In this document: positions 39,651 through 51,299 of the stretch, one piece after another | Layout: every line of letters begins with the position of its first letter | Position numbering within the stretch: the stretch's first letter is position 1 | Assembly (NCBI RefSeq): GCF_907165205.1 | Contig: NC_058189.1 | Coordinates: forward strand, 45,968,270 to 46,032,269 | Source: Coccinella septempunctata | Lineage: Eukaryota > Arthropoda > Insecta > Coleoptera > Coccinellidae | Direction of reading: 5' to 3' | Length of the DNA: 64,000 nucleotides | The notes under the pieces: model-generated | Databases searched by the model: none | Seen by the model: only the letters and a program-made list of their open reading frames with translations | What the model was told of the DNA's origin: nothing | Translations under genes and position numbers: made by a program

Positions 39651-40923
39651 CCCAGATCCAAATATGTCAAATTATTCATAGGCCAACGGACTGCTTTTAT
39701 AAAAAAGTGAATTGACATTTCTGTGGAATATGACGATAAAAGATCGAAAGATTTCGGAGTTCAAAAAAATAAAATTCTTTTTCGAATAAAACACGCTCTA
39801 ACTCATGTAGGAGAAATATTTCATCTGTGATTCGGGTAGCATCCTTACATTTCAGACTTGTGGCTGTTCTATGAATATTATGTCGGTCGATGATCTACTC
39901 AACCACAGCTACTGCTTACAGCTAATGATGGATTATCACGCAGCACTAGGACTGCATAACTTGCACATCCCTATGATGCTATATAACTCCATGAACTTCT
40001 GTTCAACAACAACCCAACTTTTACTGAACATTGTGGAACACGCCTTCAGTCGCTTGACTGCTTGTCAAAAATAAAGTAGGCACATAATATATTGACTCCA
40101 TTTATATTTTCACTTCAGAAGAACCCTGTTCGCTGTTGTAATATGTATATGTTATATTCAAAGGAATTCATATTTACAAAATACAAGATTTGTAAGAAAA
40201 TAAAATTTCACTAAAAATCGAAATGTTGAAACTCCAAAAATTCATATAGGTACGAAACAAAGAATGAGCGCTATGTCTATTCAATATAGCTTGGTATCTT
40301 CTCTGCAAACTTTCGACTTATCATGTTAGAAACTGAGAGAGGTCTGAAAATATATGTGTTTTTGATGTAAAAGAGGAATATCGAAATATACATATCCAAA
40401 TACCTGAAAAGTTTTCACATTATTACATAACATGGATGATAATATGCAACATAATAAATACATATTCACGAGTTGACGCGAATGAAAATATCAATTGAGC
40501 AGTACTAGTAAGTATTATATATCTGAAAGATTCTTTATAATTTACACGTTGACACATTTCTCCTCTATAAAAGCATGAAACAAACAAGAAAATGAAATAA
40601 TAAATAATTTTGGGTACATTATATTTTGCGTAGAACTAGTTAGCACCAGATTTGAACGAGAAGTCTTCAAAGAGAATAGTCAAATGAGATGAACTGGTAG
40701 AGAATTTACAATATTCGAGGTTAACACAATGATACGTTAATTCATATTGATGAACAAATAGAATATATTCGCTTCAGCGGAAACTGATAGATCTGGAGTG
40801 GGGCTTCTGCTTCGGTCAATTTGCATTGTTTAAGGCACCATAGAATTTGCCTAAAGTAATACGTTGGCATTAGAGAACTATTCAGTAGTGGTTATCAAAT
40901 ATCGTCCTTATAATTGGTTAATA
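39651..40923. other. Unassigned AT-rich sequence
   Basis: No gene or repeat recognised. Confidence 0.3.
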
Positions 40924-40985
40924 ATGGGTATTCTCAGCTTGAGGACTGGTGAAACATCAACAGGAAACAAAAACCTTTGTTGAAA

Positions 40986-41030
40986 TTGCCACCGTTTCGA
41001 ATCTTTATTGATTCTTCATCAGTGCTACAA
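40986..41030 (-). ncRNA. Hammerhead-like motif in left arm
   Basis: Minus strand: GTAGCA, CTGATGA, extra A, stem GAATC-AATAAA-GATTC, GAAAC, then GGTGGCAA. The core is complete apart from the extra A and the lack of a clean NUH cleavage triplet. Confidence 0.45.
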
Positions 41031-41630
41031 AAATACATAAAAATATAATAATAAGTGAAACCTCATTAAAAGAACAGACCAAAACGTAAAACAGGTTCAG
41101 CAGATCATCAGCATATAAAATTTTTCGAAAATAAAAAAAAAACGACACAATATGAGAAATTAAAACCTCACTAAGCCAGATGAAAGCCACCCATAAAATC
41201 TTCGATCTTATAGATAAGTATAAGACTCACCTATCTTTTGGTTTTGTGAATTCCCTCATTAAATTTCATGCTAGACCCACCCAGATCTCGATTAGGTCCG
41301 TGCAGGCATTCAAAGGCATTGCATAACCTAAGGTCTAGCATGAAATTCAATGAGGGAATTTACAAAACCCAATAAATAGGTGAGTCTTATTCTTATCTAT
41401 AAGATCGAAGATGAAAGACTGTTTTTAATTAATGTTAAATATACGTTAGTCTTTTATTATTTTGACTTCTTGGGCGACTTTCATCTGGCTTAGCGAGGTT
41501 TTAATTTCAAACATTGTGTCATTTTTTTATTTTCGAAAAACTTTATATGCTGATGATTTGCTGAACCTGTTTTGTCGTTGTGGTCTGTTCCTTGAAGGAG
41601 GTATCACTTATTATTATATTTTTATGCATC

Positions 41631-41677
41631 TTTGTAGCCCTCATGAAGAATCAATAAAGATTCGAACCGTTGGCAAT
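41631..41677 (+). ncRNA. Degenerate hammerhead-like motif in right arm
   Basis: Counterpart of the left-arm motif with CTCATGA for CTGATGA and GAACC for GAAAC, but with GTTGGC preserved after it. Probably inactive. Confidence 0.35.
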
Positions 41678-41769
41678 TTCAACAAGGGTTTTTTGTTTCC
41701 TGTTGATGTTTCACCAGTCCTCAAGCTGAGAGTACCCATTATTGACTATTCAGTAGCGTAGAAAAGAGC

Positions 41770-43356
41770 AAGGTCCAGTTCTCAACAGATATGGTACTAC
41801 TCCTATGATAACGTCTTCAACATATATCTGAAAGTTCATGGTACTTAAAATCAATTATAAATCTGTTTATCAGTTCGTGCACTAATTTCACCACATCAGC
41901 ATGGTTTTATGAAGAATCGTTCAGTGGTGACCAATTTGGCAAGCATTACTCAGTGTCTATCAGAGTCGCTGGATGATCGTGGTCAGATGGATGTTATATA
42001 CACAGATATTCAGAAGGCCTTCGACCAGATTGATCACCAGATATTGATCTCAAAGCTTGCATACATTAGATTCTCATCAGAGTTTTTACTGTTGGTTAGA
42101 TCTTACTTTTCCGATCGTTATCAATATGTTCAGTATGGGGGTTGTGAGTCCTTACCTTATCTCGCCACATCTGGAGTGCCACAAGGCTCCAATTTGGGCC
42201 CATTGCTGTTTTTATTATATATTAATGACCTGTCTCTGCTTCTTCAGTGTCTCCATCTCCTCTTTGCTGATGATCTGAAAATATTTGCTGCTATTGGGGA
42301 TCTTGATGACTGCGTGAGGTTGCAGGCTGCTTTGGATATGATCAGTCTTTGGTGTTTCAGGAACGGTTTGAGCCTGAACATCAATAAGTGTCGAGTTATA
42401 TCATTCACTCGTAAATTAACCCCAGTTCACTATGACTATGCTGTGGGTGATCAGATTCTGGAGAGATGTGATGAGTATAGGGATTTGGGTGTTGTTTTTG
42501 ATGGTAAATTGTCCTTTTCCAGGCACATAAGTCAGATAACCTCTTCTGCCTCTAAGACGCTTGGTTATTTTATTAGAAATTGGAACAATTTTGTAAACCC
42601 CTATACTATGAAAATACTTTACTATTCTTTCATTCGTAGTAGATTAGAATATGCCTCTATAGTCTGGTGTCCATTATATAATAATGCTGTCGTCATCCTG
42701 GAGGCCGTCCAAAGGAGGTGTTTGAAATATATTTATTTTAAATGTTTCGGACAGTACCCTTCGAGAGGATTTGACCACTCGGTCCTCACCGGGAGCCTTG
42801 GAGTTGAGGTATTGAAGTTAAGACGTGAGCGTAGCGCACTGAAGTTCCTCTACGGGATTCTGCGTGGTGAGATTGATTGTTCATTTCTCTTGAGTAAGGT
42901 TAACATTCATGTACCTAGACCTGGTCTGAGGCAATATAACACCTTCTATGTTGATTTTGGTAGGACAAATGTTATGTCACGGTCTCCTATCAACTTCATG
43001 TGTAACTTATATGACAGTTGTTGTGGCCGATGTGATATCTACTACGATGAACTATCAGTAATTTTGATGTGCCATTTGGAGAGTCGTGGTGGGGGTTCGT
43101 GACCTTTTTCGGTTTATTTTGTACGCTTGGGATAAGGATGTGATTGGTATGCTGTTGAATTATTTTTTTTTCGAGTATTGGGGGAATAGCATTTTTTTTT
43201 TTTGTAAGGTTTCATGTAGTAATTTTAAGGCACCATTGGATATATTTTTATATGCTATTGTAAGGATCACATTGTGGTCTGGACTAAGTTTTTCAATCGC
43301 ATTTGTTTGTTTGATCATTTTTCTCTGTTATTGGGTGTAACCTGTTGAGAATAAAT

Positions 43357-43387
<31 letters not shown>
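41770..43387 (+). mobile_element. 5'-truncated LINE with (TTA)n tail
   Basis: A plus-strand fragment beginning just after the foldback. It has an RT frame, a ~250-bp 3' UTR, an AATAAA at 43350-43355 and a TTA repeat at about 43359-43387. The endonuclease and N-terminal RT are missing. The clade is not resolved; motifs fit the broad Jockey/I/CR1 group. Confidence 0.85.
41909..43102 (+). pseudogene. LINE reverse transcriptase, 5'-truncated ORF
   Basis: The open frame of 397 codons from the first ATG carries RT motif A (YTDIQKAFDQIDH), motif B (SGVPQGSNLGPLLFLLYIND), the catalytic LFADDLKIF, a DLGVVFDGKLSFSRHI block and the C-terminal region with IRSRLEYASIVW. The frame is intact over this length, so decay is slight, but the element lacks its first half and cannot be autonomous. 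The ATG is merely the first after truncation. Confidence 0.88.
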
Positions 43388-43487
43388 CAATTGAAACAAA
43401 CTCCACATTCAACCATAAACTCCGTCTCCTCGAACAGAAAGGTTTTTTTCGTACTAGTACTAGTTCAGTACTTATATTCGTCGAAAA
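43388..43487. other. Short unassigned spacer
   Basis: Contains cgtactagtactagttcagt, an imperfect palindrome followed by an initiator-like tcagt. Nothing else is seen. Confidence 0.25.
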
Positions 43488-43806
43488 ATGATCTGGACTC
43501 GTCGTAAAAATTACTTATCGCCATTCATCTTGCTGATGTACCTGCTTCATTGCTTATTCTCATTTTTAACGCTTGTGTTCGTGAGTGAGTGTAGGTATTT
43601 CTTTTTATTAAGTGATTCATTTTATGGAGGCTTGTTCTGACTATACTCTGAGGAATCAAGATAACTGTGGCCTACCGAAGTCGATGATTCATCAATATGT
43701 AAGAGCAGATGAAAAATGGTTAAGAAACATATGTTTCTTAGAAGAACAGATAAGACTCAAAGGGCAGAAATTCATTGAACTTGGTGAAAACATGCTTCAC
43801 GATTAA
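43488..43806 (+). other. Candidate small ORFs or exon, unassigned
   Basis: An ATG at 43488 opens 50 codons whose N terminus looks like a signal peptide or membrane segment (RRKNYLSPFILLMYLLHCLF). A GTGAGT donor-like site lies 98 bases downstream, at about 43581. An overlapping frame from 43612 or the ATG at 43624 gives about 60 residues ending FIELGENMLHD. I recognise neither. They could be host exons or chance. Confidence 0.2.
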
Positions 43807-44575
43807 ATAGAACACTTTTCAGTAATCGTTATGTTTATTTAATCAAAAAAATTGAGGTGCTACGGTTAATATGCATCTTTGGAGAACATCAATATCCTCA
43901 ACTCTTGACGCGAAGTTAATCTCAAATAAAACATTATCAGAGAAGATTCTTGATTATATGTATATCGATTGACTCGGACGTTTCAATTCAAGAGTCTTTT
44001 TGCACATATCCATATGGATGAAACCCTCCGAATCTTGGTTGAGTTGATATATTCTGAAAAGATTTCTCTGAGACTTCTTTCCATTAGTATTTAAGAGAGG
44101 AAGAAGGGAAAAATTTCTCCAGCAGATCGCCACATCGATTAGGATGATGGATGGTGACGTGTAGGAAGTGAGTTAGTACAGAAATTTACACATGAATATG
44201 TACATTATCAACGAAAAGGACGACGGAATGATAAACTTTCTCTATTTCGGTTATGGTTCGATTGCGATATTCATGCCTTTGAATGAAAAGGTCTACACTC
44301 GAGCAAAAATATCAACAAAATTTCCGTTTATATGCAAAATTTATTTCTTAGTGGAACACCTATACCTACCTAAAAGGAACTGTATTGGCTCAACATTTTC
44401 TGATTCAACAAGGAAGTCGTTCTTTCCGTGTACTAATGAACAATGAAGTCAAAGAATGAAAGAAATGTGAGATATGATTTTTTACGGATTTTGATTCCAT
44501 GTGAAGCAAACACATTTAAAAAAAGTCGAATTCATATAGAGAGCAAAGAGCTATGAAGACGTAATAAATATTTTA
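43807..44575. other. Unassigned AT-rich sequence
   Basis: No feature recognised. Confidence 0.3.
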
Positions 44576-45521
44576 TACAGGGTGTTCTACAAGTTCTATG
44601 AAAAACTTTGACAGATGGTAGCTGTACTTATCCTGAACATTTTTTTTCCTAGGAACATATGTTCGATTTGTTTTTGTTTAGAAGATACAAGCATTTGAAA
44701 AATCAAATTTTTATATTCAAATCATAATTAATGGAAACTTTGGGAGTATAAAAATTGTTCAAAGTGCCCATCTTCGGGTTGAATGCAAGCTTCACATCGA
44801 CGAATCAAAGATGCCGTTACTCGGGGGGTCAGATTCGGTTTACTGCATCTTGAATTCTATCAAGTAATTGTTAATGAGATTAGATTTCAACATGATGAAC
44901 AAGCTGCTTCATATTACACCATAAATAAAAATTTAAGGGATTTAGATTAGGAGAATGAGATGGCCATTGTATTGGTCCTCCTTGACCTATCCATTTATAC
45001 AGGAAATGTTCATTCAGCCAACTGACTACTTGTATCCCTCTATGTGGTGGTGCACCTTCGTGCTGATACCACATATTTCCAACAATGTTGATCTCTGAGT
45101 TATCAATGAAGTCAAAATAAAGGTTGTGCTCCAAAAAAAAAATTATAGAAATCATTTATAACATGTACTGGCATCAAATCATTGTTGAAAATCCCACCCC
45201 AAACGTTTACACTGTAACGTTGCTGACATCGTCTATGTCTAATGGCATATGGATTCTGCAGTGCCCATACATGTTCATTATGGTTATTGTTGATACCATC
45301 CTCAGTGAAACAAGTGTCAAATGGATAATTAAAATGACGTCAATTAACATATCAACCGATATTTTCTGGCGGCCTACTTAATCAAAACATGAAAAAAAAA
45401 TTTCAAATGCTTGTAACTCCTAAACGAAAACGAATCGGATGTTCATAGGAGAAAAAATGGTCAAAAGAAGCCCATCTACCTTCTGTCAAAGTTTGTCATG
45501 GAGCTTGTAGAACACCCTGTA
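44576..45521 (-). mobile_element. Tc1/mariner element, internally deleted
   Basis: The ends are ~50-bp inverted repeats starting TACAGGGTGTTCTACAAG, with TA on both outer sides (44574-44575, 45522-45523). Between them lies only the C-terminal part of a transposase on the minus strand. At 946 bp it is shorter than a usual autonomous mariner (about 1.3 kb). Confidence 0.88.
44740..45400 (-). pseudogene. Mariner-type transposase, C-terminal remnant
   Basis: The minus strand reads VNVWGGIFNNDLMPVHVI, then a frame shift and WYQHEGAPPHRGIQVVSWLN, KWIGQGGPIQWPSHSPNLNP and LNFYLWCNMKQLV. This is the second half of a DDE/D transposase catalytic core. The residue expected to be Asp in QHDGAPPH is Glu here, and in SPDLTPLD it is Asn (SPNLNPLN). 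The DNA-binding half is deleted. Inactive. Confidence 0.85.
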
Positions 45522-45523
45522 TA

Positions 45524-46339
45524 CAAGGTAGATAATATTTAATCTGAAATAAGAACTACAAAAAACAACATGTCGCTTCTAGACCCGGAAGTGAATAATT
45601 CATCCAACAGGAGGGGGATTTCGGGGTTCTTAAACAGGGATTTCTGAAAGGCTGACACAAAGCAGCAAAAGCCTATCACAATTATTCACCACAATTTTTT
45701 CCACTAAAACTGGAAGGTGCCGGGTCAAATTCACAAAAAATATAAAATATGTTTTCACTATATTTATATGAAACCAATTCATATCTAAAAGGTCAAATGT
45801 CAAGATTATTTTTTTTGCCTTCAAACATTTTCGTCCATAAATGGTTTGCGTAATTCCATTGCTAACCAGAAATAATTCTCGTGAATGAAACGATAAATAT
45901 TTCGATGAGGCGATTCCACCATCAAAGGTTTTTCGTGTCATGTTACCTTCACAGTTCATAGCATCAAACAGGATATTGCCTCTGCACGCATTTTAAGCTT
46001 TGATTGATGCGTTTGAATCGGTTGCAATCAGATCACTTGATATTCTCTATTGCGAGCTATGATTGATTTTCTATTTACCCACAGGATGAAAGGAAATTAA
46101 TACATGAGCAAGTTGCTGACGTTTATTTAGTCAATACCTTATTGGGAATACAGCTGATGGACTATGTATAGATTGTATACTAAGTAAGTTTGTAACGAGC
46201 ATTATGAAACACCTGTCCTCAAACAGGCTATGAATTATTGAAGCTAGATATTAGGAATTTGAGTTTGGTACTTACCATTTAATTGACGGTTTTTGTGATA
46301 TTTTTTATACAAATGAACTTTTTGGGAAAAAAGAAGAAA
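45524..46339. other. Unassigned sequence
   Basis: No element or gene recognised; a 109-codon open frame on the minus strand (45630-45959) has no known domain. Confidence 0.3.
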
Positions 46340-46830
46340 GCACTTACTTGAATTCACGACAATCTGGTGGTTGCCCGATATTTATTTGTTTTCTGACGAT
46401 ATGAAAATGACGCGCTGGCAGTTGCACTATTTACCCTATTTACGGCCGTTTTCAATAAACCTATCTATCCATCGTTTCATTTACTGACGATTTGTAACCA
46501 TTGGTAACCATTCTAAATATATCTACAGATAGATCATAGAAACGAAATCACATGCATTTTCTATCTTCAGTAACTGAAACAATGGATAGATAGGATTATT
46601 GAAAACGGCCGTTAGTTGAGTGAAGTTATAATCAAGATAATATAGAAAAAAGGCATAATAGGAGATGGAAAATACTCGAGCTCCCTTTGGTATCTTAAAA
46701 ATGCCTCATCACACAAGCGCGTATTGGCGTAACTATCATATAATTAGGCATTGCAATTTAAATTTAAAAAATAACAATGTTTTGGCTTAAAAATTGAAGT
46801 AGTATATGTTATTTGTGTTTATGGTAATTC
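46340..46830 (+). repeat. Dispersed repeat interrupted by a MITE
   Basis: Paralogue of 28180-28475 with the same ordered blocks. The MITE at 46443-46611 sits where the 28-kb copy reads cagttaagtgagg without interruption. Confidence 0.75.
46443..46611. repeat. CGGCCG-terminal MITE, copy 2, TTA duplication
   Basis: Termini CGGCCGTTTTCAATAA and complement, flanked by TTA on both sides (46440-46442, 46612-46614). The empty paralogue near 28.28 kb has a single TTA, supporting a 3-bp TTA duplication as in PIF/Harbinger. Confidence 0.85.
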
Positions 46831-48226
46831 GTTTGATCTCCACCTATTGGGTTATATATCTGAACTATCTTCGTTGTTCGAAAAAAGCCGACGTATTAGT
46901 TACCAGCGGAGTCTGAGTATTCACCTCAAGTGAATTTTTAGTGCAATGTTAACCGAAATGTAAAAGCTTCGATTCCACTTTAGCTACCTCAAATCGGCCA
47001 TTTCAACAGATGACCTGTCCTGGACCCGCATCGCATCGATTTGGGTCGAAGTTTCTTTTCTTCTTTCCTTTATCCTGCAGAAAATCCCATTATATATTTA
47101 TTGGACAGTCGGCTTGCGTTTCTGAAACTCAGGTGCCACCTTATCTGGAACTTCCACTATGCATTATACAAAGTTACGAAACTCATGGGATTATAACATG
47201 GAGGCAACTCAAATATCCGTACAATGTAGGTCCACACAAGAAAAATTCTTTGAGTTCAGTAGACAGAATAAACACAATGTAGTATTTTCCATAACGAGTT
47301 ACTGAAGTTCTAGAACCAATTCAAAAAAGCACGTCTGCAAACTTACGTAAGAGTCAAATAATCATAAAACTTTTCGCAAGTTTCGGAATTCGTGGAATAT
47401 TGGAGCTGAAATATTGCCTTATTACTTCGCGGTCGAAAAAAAACTTTAACACAATACAGAAAGGGAGACACCAGTTGCGACTTCTGTCACATTCGAAGAT
47501 AATTTTGTCCCCTTCACCCTATTGAGACATTATCCTGAATGAGGAATGGACTCATAAACACAGAGATAATTTCGGTAGTTCAGTATGAAACGAGACTTTC
47601 GCATTGGATAAAGGTTTGAATAATAATTAAAAATTAATAGTACTTACTGATTTTAACAAAAATTCGTATTTGGAAATGAAAGTAATAAAACAAATCCATG
47701 AGATCATTTTGTACATATCTAGTTATATATTCTTGTGCTATCTGAACCAAAAATTTAAACATTTGGATAAAAAAAATTGTGTATTTGTATTTGATCCCTA
47801 CTTGCAATCAGGAATGTAGTAGGCTTAATGATAACAGTGTACTCACTGTACTTGGATTAAATAATAATATCACTCTCTGGGGTCTGAACCCCACAGGATT
47901 AACTATTGGAGCAATGTATTAATTGTGCAGAAAATGGTATATTGGAATTTTCAGAGAATACAAATATGCATATGTTTTGGTGCCTTTCTTTATAGAATGA
48001 TTATTTTTCGCTCAAGTTTAATCATTACTTTTAAGAATATAAGAAGATTACAATCGGACTAGACAATATATTCAGTACTTCTTTACCGACCGCATTTCTG
48101 AATCCAATTTGAAAATAATACGTTTTATATGGACATAAAACTTTTTGAATCTCTATAAAAGGCAAATCTACCAACTCATAGTGAACCGAGTAGTGAACTG
48201 TGAACTACTTTCAGTGACGGAATTTT
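46831..48226. other. Unassigned AT-rich sequence
   Basis: Near 46900-46930 a patch coding for a SESEYS-like string echoes the decayed segment after the 28-kb paralogue. Otherwise nothing is recognised. Confidence 0.3.
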
Positions 48227-48615
48227 TATAATGAAGATTAATTCAGATGCATACCACTCATCGCTGATATGAATATCAACAAGTGTTACGATCTGACCCC
48301 AAATGGAGTACGCTCCATCGAAGAAAAGCAGATACTGACTTTGGTTTCGGTTTCATTTGACCTCGTCAAAGCAACAAAACTTCTTATCCGATGGAGAATG
48401 TTTGGAATTGATGGACTCTTATTCAATACTGGTAAGCGCTACTGAGTACTATCTAGTAACACAGCGCGCTATTGAGTACTATACAGTTACACACAACGTC
48501 ACCTAGTATAAAACGATATCCGATTCAATCTACTCCAGATAGAAACCCAGAAGACAATAGCATATGTTCCATATTTTCTCTAACTCAGTACGCCGATTCG
48601 CTTATGGCGAACAAC
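48227..48615 (+). repeat. Diverged single copy of the hammerhead repeat
   Basis: Same order of blocks as 31938-32340 (attcagatgcataccac, caagtgttacgatctga, ccaaatggagtacgctcc, agacaatagcatatg, cagtacgccgattcgctt). The ribozyme region (about 48325-48372, minus) reads TTGACGA for CTGATGA, with a damaged stem II, so it is probably inactive. Confidence 0.8.
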
Positions 48616-49205
48616 ATGCGTGTAACGAAATTTTATACTTATATGAGATCTTTTGATGTGAATTCCTACTATTCTTTGTGAGAGAATAGAAAGTACTAAC
48701 ATACCATAAACAAAGCGTTTTGGAAGGTCAGTGATTTTTAAAGAGGAAGTTCATCTCATCAAAATACATAACTTTACCAAAAATGTTTCTACGGGGTGGT
48801 CAAACGAAAACTTTACACCTCGATTTTCAGACTTCAAAATGGAAATGTGGAAAATCGCTCGAAACCTTCAACAACTTTTCCGCTTCTTTCTTCCCCGTTA
48901 CTTCAAACTACTAACATGGTTGAGCACGGCCCCTTGATTCTGAATAGAATTCAGTACCTACTTTTTGAGTACTATCTGATCCTAAAATTTCGCTCCAAAA
49001 TATCCATCGATAATTAAATATCAGCGGAAATATAAAAATGTGGTGATTATCTCGAGAATTTTCGTATCCGTCACATTTCAAAGGTATTGAGAGGTTATTT
49101 TGTTAAGTTTTTCGTCCAAAAATGTTGATTTACCTTAGTCTATCCTGAATTTTTATGAACGTTAAAATAGTGTTAAAGTGATATTAAATTTGAAGTAGAA
49201 TTAAA
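48616..49205. other. Unassigned; possible mariner end
   Basis: The sequence acggggtggtcaaacgaaaa near 48790 resembles a Tc1/mariner terminus and lies about 400 bp before the transposase pseudogene on the same strand. No matching right end was found. Confidence 0.35.
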
Positions 49206-50010
49206 ATGGTGTATTCCGTAGAAGAAAGGATGGAAATGATATAATTACTTTTAAAAAATAATGACTCTGCGTGAACAACAGCGGCTTCATTTAACGCACG
49301 ACATCTTGGAAAAAATTCACCCGCTGCCTATGTTGTGCAGCTGGTTGCCTAATTTGACGCTACTGGTTCAGTCGGAAACAAAAAGAGGGTGCATGAAAGA
49401 GACAAACCGTGGGACGTGGCTGTCTTAGGTCATGTAGCAATGAATCCGACCTCTAGTACTAGGAAATTGTCCGATGTATCTGGTGTTTCACCCACAACAA
49501 TCATGACAATCCTTAAACATCATGAATTCCATCCTCATAAGATACGATTGTTTCAGGAACTGAATGAATATGATTCCGATCACCGACTTCAATTCTGTGA
49601 AGTGGTCAGTGAGCGGATTAACGGTAATCGAAACAACATTGGATATCTGATTAATCTACCTTAACGGCATTGTAAACTGGCATAACTGTCGGTATTGCTG
49701 AGATGAAAATCCAAAATTATTTCGTGAGGTTCTTACTCAGCTTCCCCAAACATTGATAGTTTGGTTTTTTATACCAGTAATTTCATTGTCCAAATTTATT
49801 TAGATCTGCTGAAGAACGCTATTTATCCAACCCTCGTGCAAGTATCGGAGAATGCAGAAGAAAATTGAATTATCATTTTCCAAGCAGATGGCACACCACT
49901 TCATTTCGTCCAACCGGTGCATCAGTTCTTAGAAAAATTGTTGCTGTTCTTGAAAATTTTCCTCACGCCTGAATTTGAAGAAGGGGACATATTGTGTGAA
50001 AGTTAATGGT
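49206..50010 (+). pseudogene. Tc1/mariner-type transposase pseudogene
   Basis: From the ATG at 49206 one frame gives a winged-helix type N terminus (VYSVEERMEM, then STRKLSDVSGVSPTTIMTIL and FHPHKIRLFQELNEYDSDHR). After a frame change come NWHNCRYC, DENPKLFREVLTQLPQTLIV, then LLKNAIYPTLVQVSENAEEN and IIFQADGTPLHFVQPVHQFL. These are the ordered blocks of a long-known insect IS630-Tc1-type transposase. At least three in-frame stops and two shifts are present, the catalytic block FQQDGAPPH is degraded, and the C terminus is missing. Confidence 0.78.
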
Positions 50011-50258
50011 GCCTAGTTCCAGCATTCAATAAACTGATATCAGAAGTAATTACTCTTCCACTATTTTACCTGTCATTTCGTAATTGATGCCAAATTTGAA
50101 GCGAAAATTCAGGATCAGATAATACTCGATAAGATCTTCAACATGAGATATACCAACAGCCCTCATCCCTATTCAAAATCGAGTGGTTATGCTCACCCCT
50201 GTCAAGGGGTTGCAATTTAAGATTCAAAGAAAATTAATACAAGCATCCAATAATTTAT

Positions 50259-50518
50259 CATGTTTACATACGAAATGAGGGTTTCGGAAATAAAGTTAAA
50301 TTTCTATGAAAGTGAGGGTTTTCAGAATGCCTTGCTAATATTATCCAACAAACAAAATTCCTTTTATTTAAAAGACAAAATAATTCAACATGTTTACATA
50401 CGAAAACAATGGTTTCGGAAATAAAGTTATATTTCTATGAAAGTGAGGGTTCTCAGAATGCCTTGCTAATATTATCCAACAAACAAAATTCCTCTTATTA
50501 AGAAGACAAAAAAAAATT
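50259..50518 (+). repeat. Tandem duplication, two 130-bp units
   Basis: catgtttacatacgaaa starts at 50259 and 50389; the units match over nearly all of their length, including cagaatgccttgctaatatt. A simple local duplication with few differences. Confidence 0.9.
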
Positions 50519-51299
50519 AAAATACGATGTACGATTTTAACAAAATGTGTTTCCCAACCACGACACGTGTTTCACTATCACAATAGTGTCTTGAGGTGGA
50601 TGAATGTAAACGAAGGTCGTGGTTTAAAAACTCCTTTTGCGAAAATCGTATAATCTGTTCAATTACGGATTTTGATCAAGTGTCGACCACATCAATTCAA
50701 TAAATGAATGAGACAAACATCTTCAGTGGAGTTTTCGATAATTTTATAATGTCACGAGATTAGCGTGGCAGTAATTCTGCGGTAGCTACAGTCGTCATAC
50801 ACTGAAAACCCTCAACATTTGACTTTATTTTCGATATCATGAGGTTTTCGCATAGAAACATGATACATTTATAAGATGCGTATTTCAATTTTATCTGAAA
50901 ATATCATAACGGAGGTAGGATGTTCCATATGACAAAATCAACTTTTTGCCGTTTTTGTATCGAGTGACAAGACGAAAAATTTTAGAACACCCTTTATATC
51001 ACGAAACAAGTTCATTCCACACAAAACTCATCCTCAGGATCTCAAAATTTCATCTCCCTGAAATGTAAAATGCCTGCTTCATTAGAACCATGTTTATGGC
51101 AATTTTTTGTTTAAAACAGTTCTCATCTCCGAAAGTAGCAGGAATAGGTACAAAAAAAACTTAGATGGGGATAGAGAAGCAAAAGAATTTACAATAAATA
51201 GCCTATCTTCTTTGGAATAACGAAATATCAAGTATTTTTTCGTATGAATGACAACGTCGCAACATCGAAAATATTTTAGTCGTATTGATCAAAAGCGTA
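50519..51299. other. Unassigned AT-rich sequence
   Basis: A possible single mariner-type end (gaacaccctttatatc) lies near 50985. No gene seen. Confidence 0.3.

Larger units (their letters stand above)
40924..41744. repeat. Large foldback (~820 bp) with hammerhead-like motifs in both arms
   Basis: The left arm (about 40924-41279) and right arm (about 41333-41744) are diverged inverted repeats around a ~53-bp centre. The right arm has about 46 extra bases near 41416-41462. Each arm carries a hammerhead-like hairpin (40986-41030 minus, 41631-41677 plus). The layout suggests two Penelope-type terminal repeats in opposite orientation without the coding part. Confidence 0.75.

Noticed and set aside
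41462..41761. YADD string in a 99-codon frame, suggesting a reverse transcriptase
   Set aside because: It lies inside the right arm of the foldback, occurs in the other arm as well, and no other RT motif surrounds it; I take it as coincidence.
44191..44446. 84-codon plus-strand frame as a host gene
   Set aside because: No recognisable domain, no splice context and average AT-rich composition.
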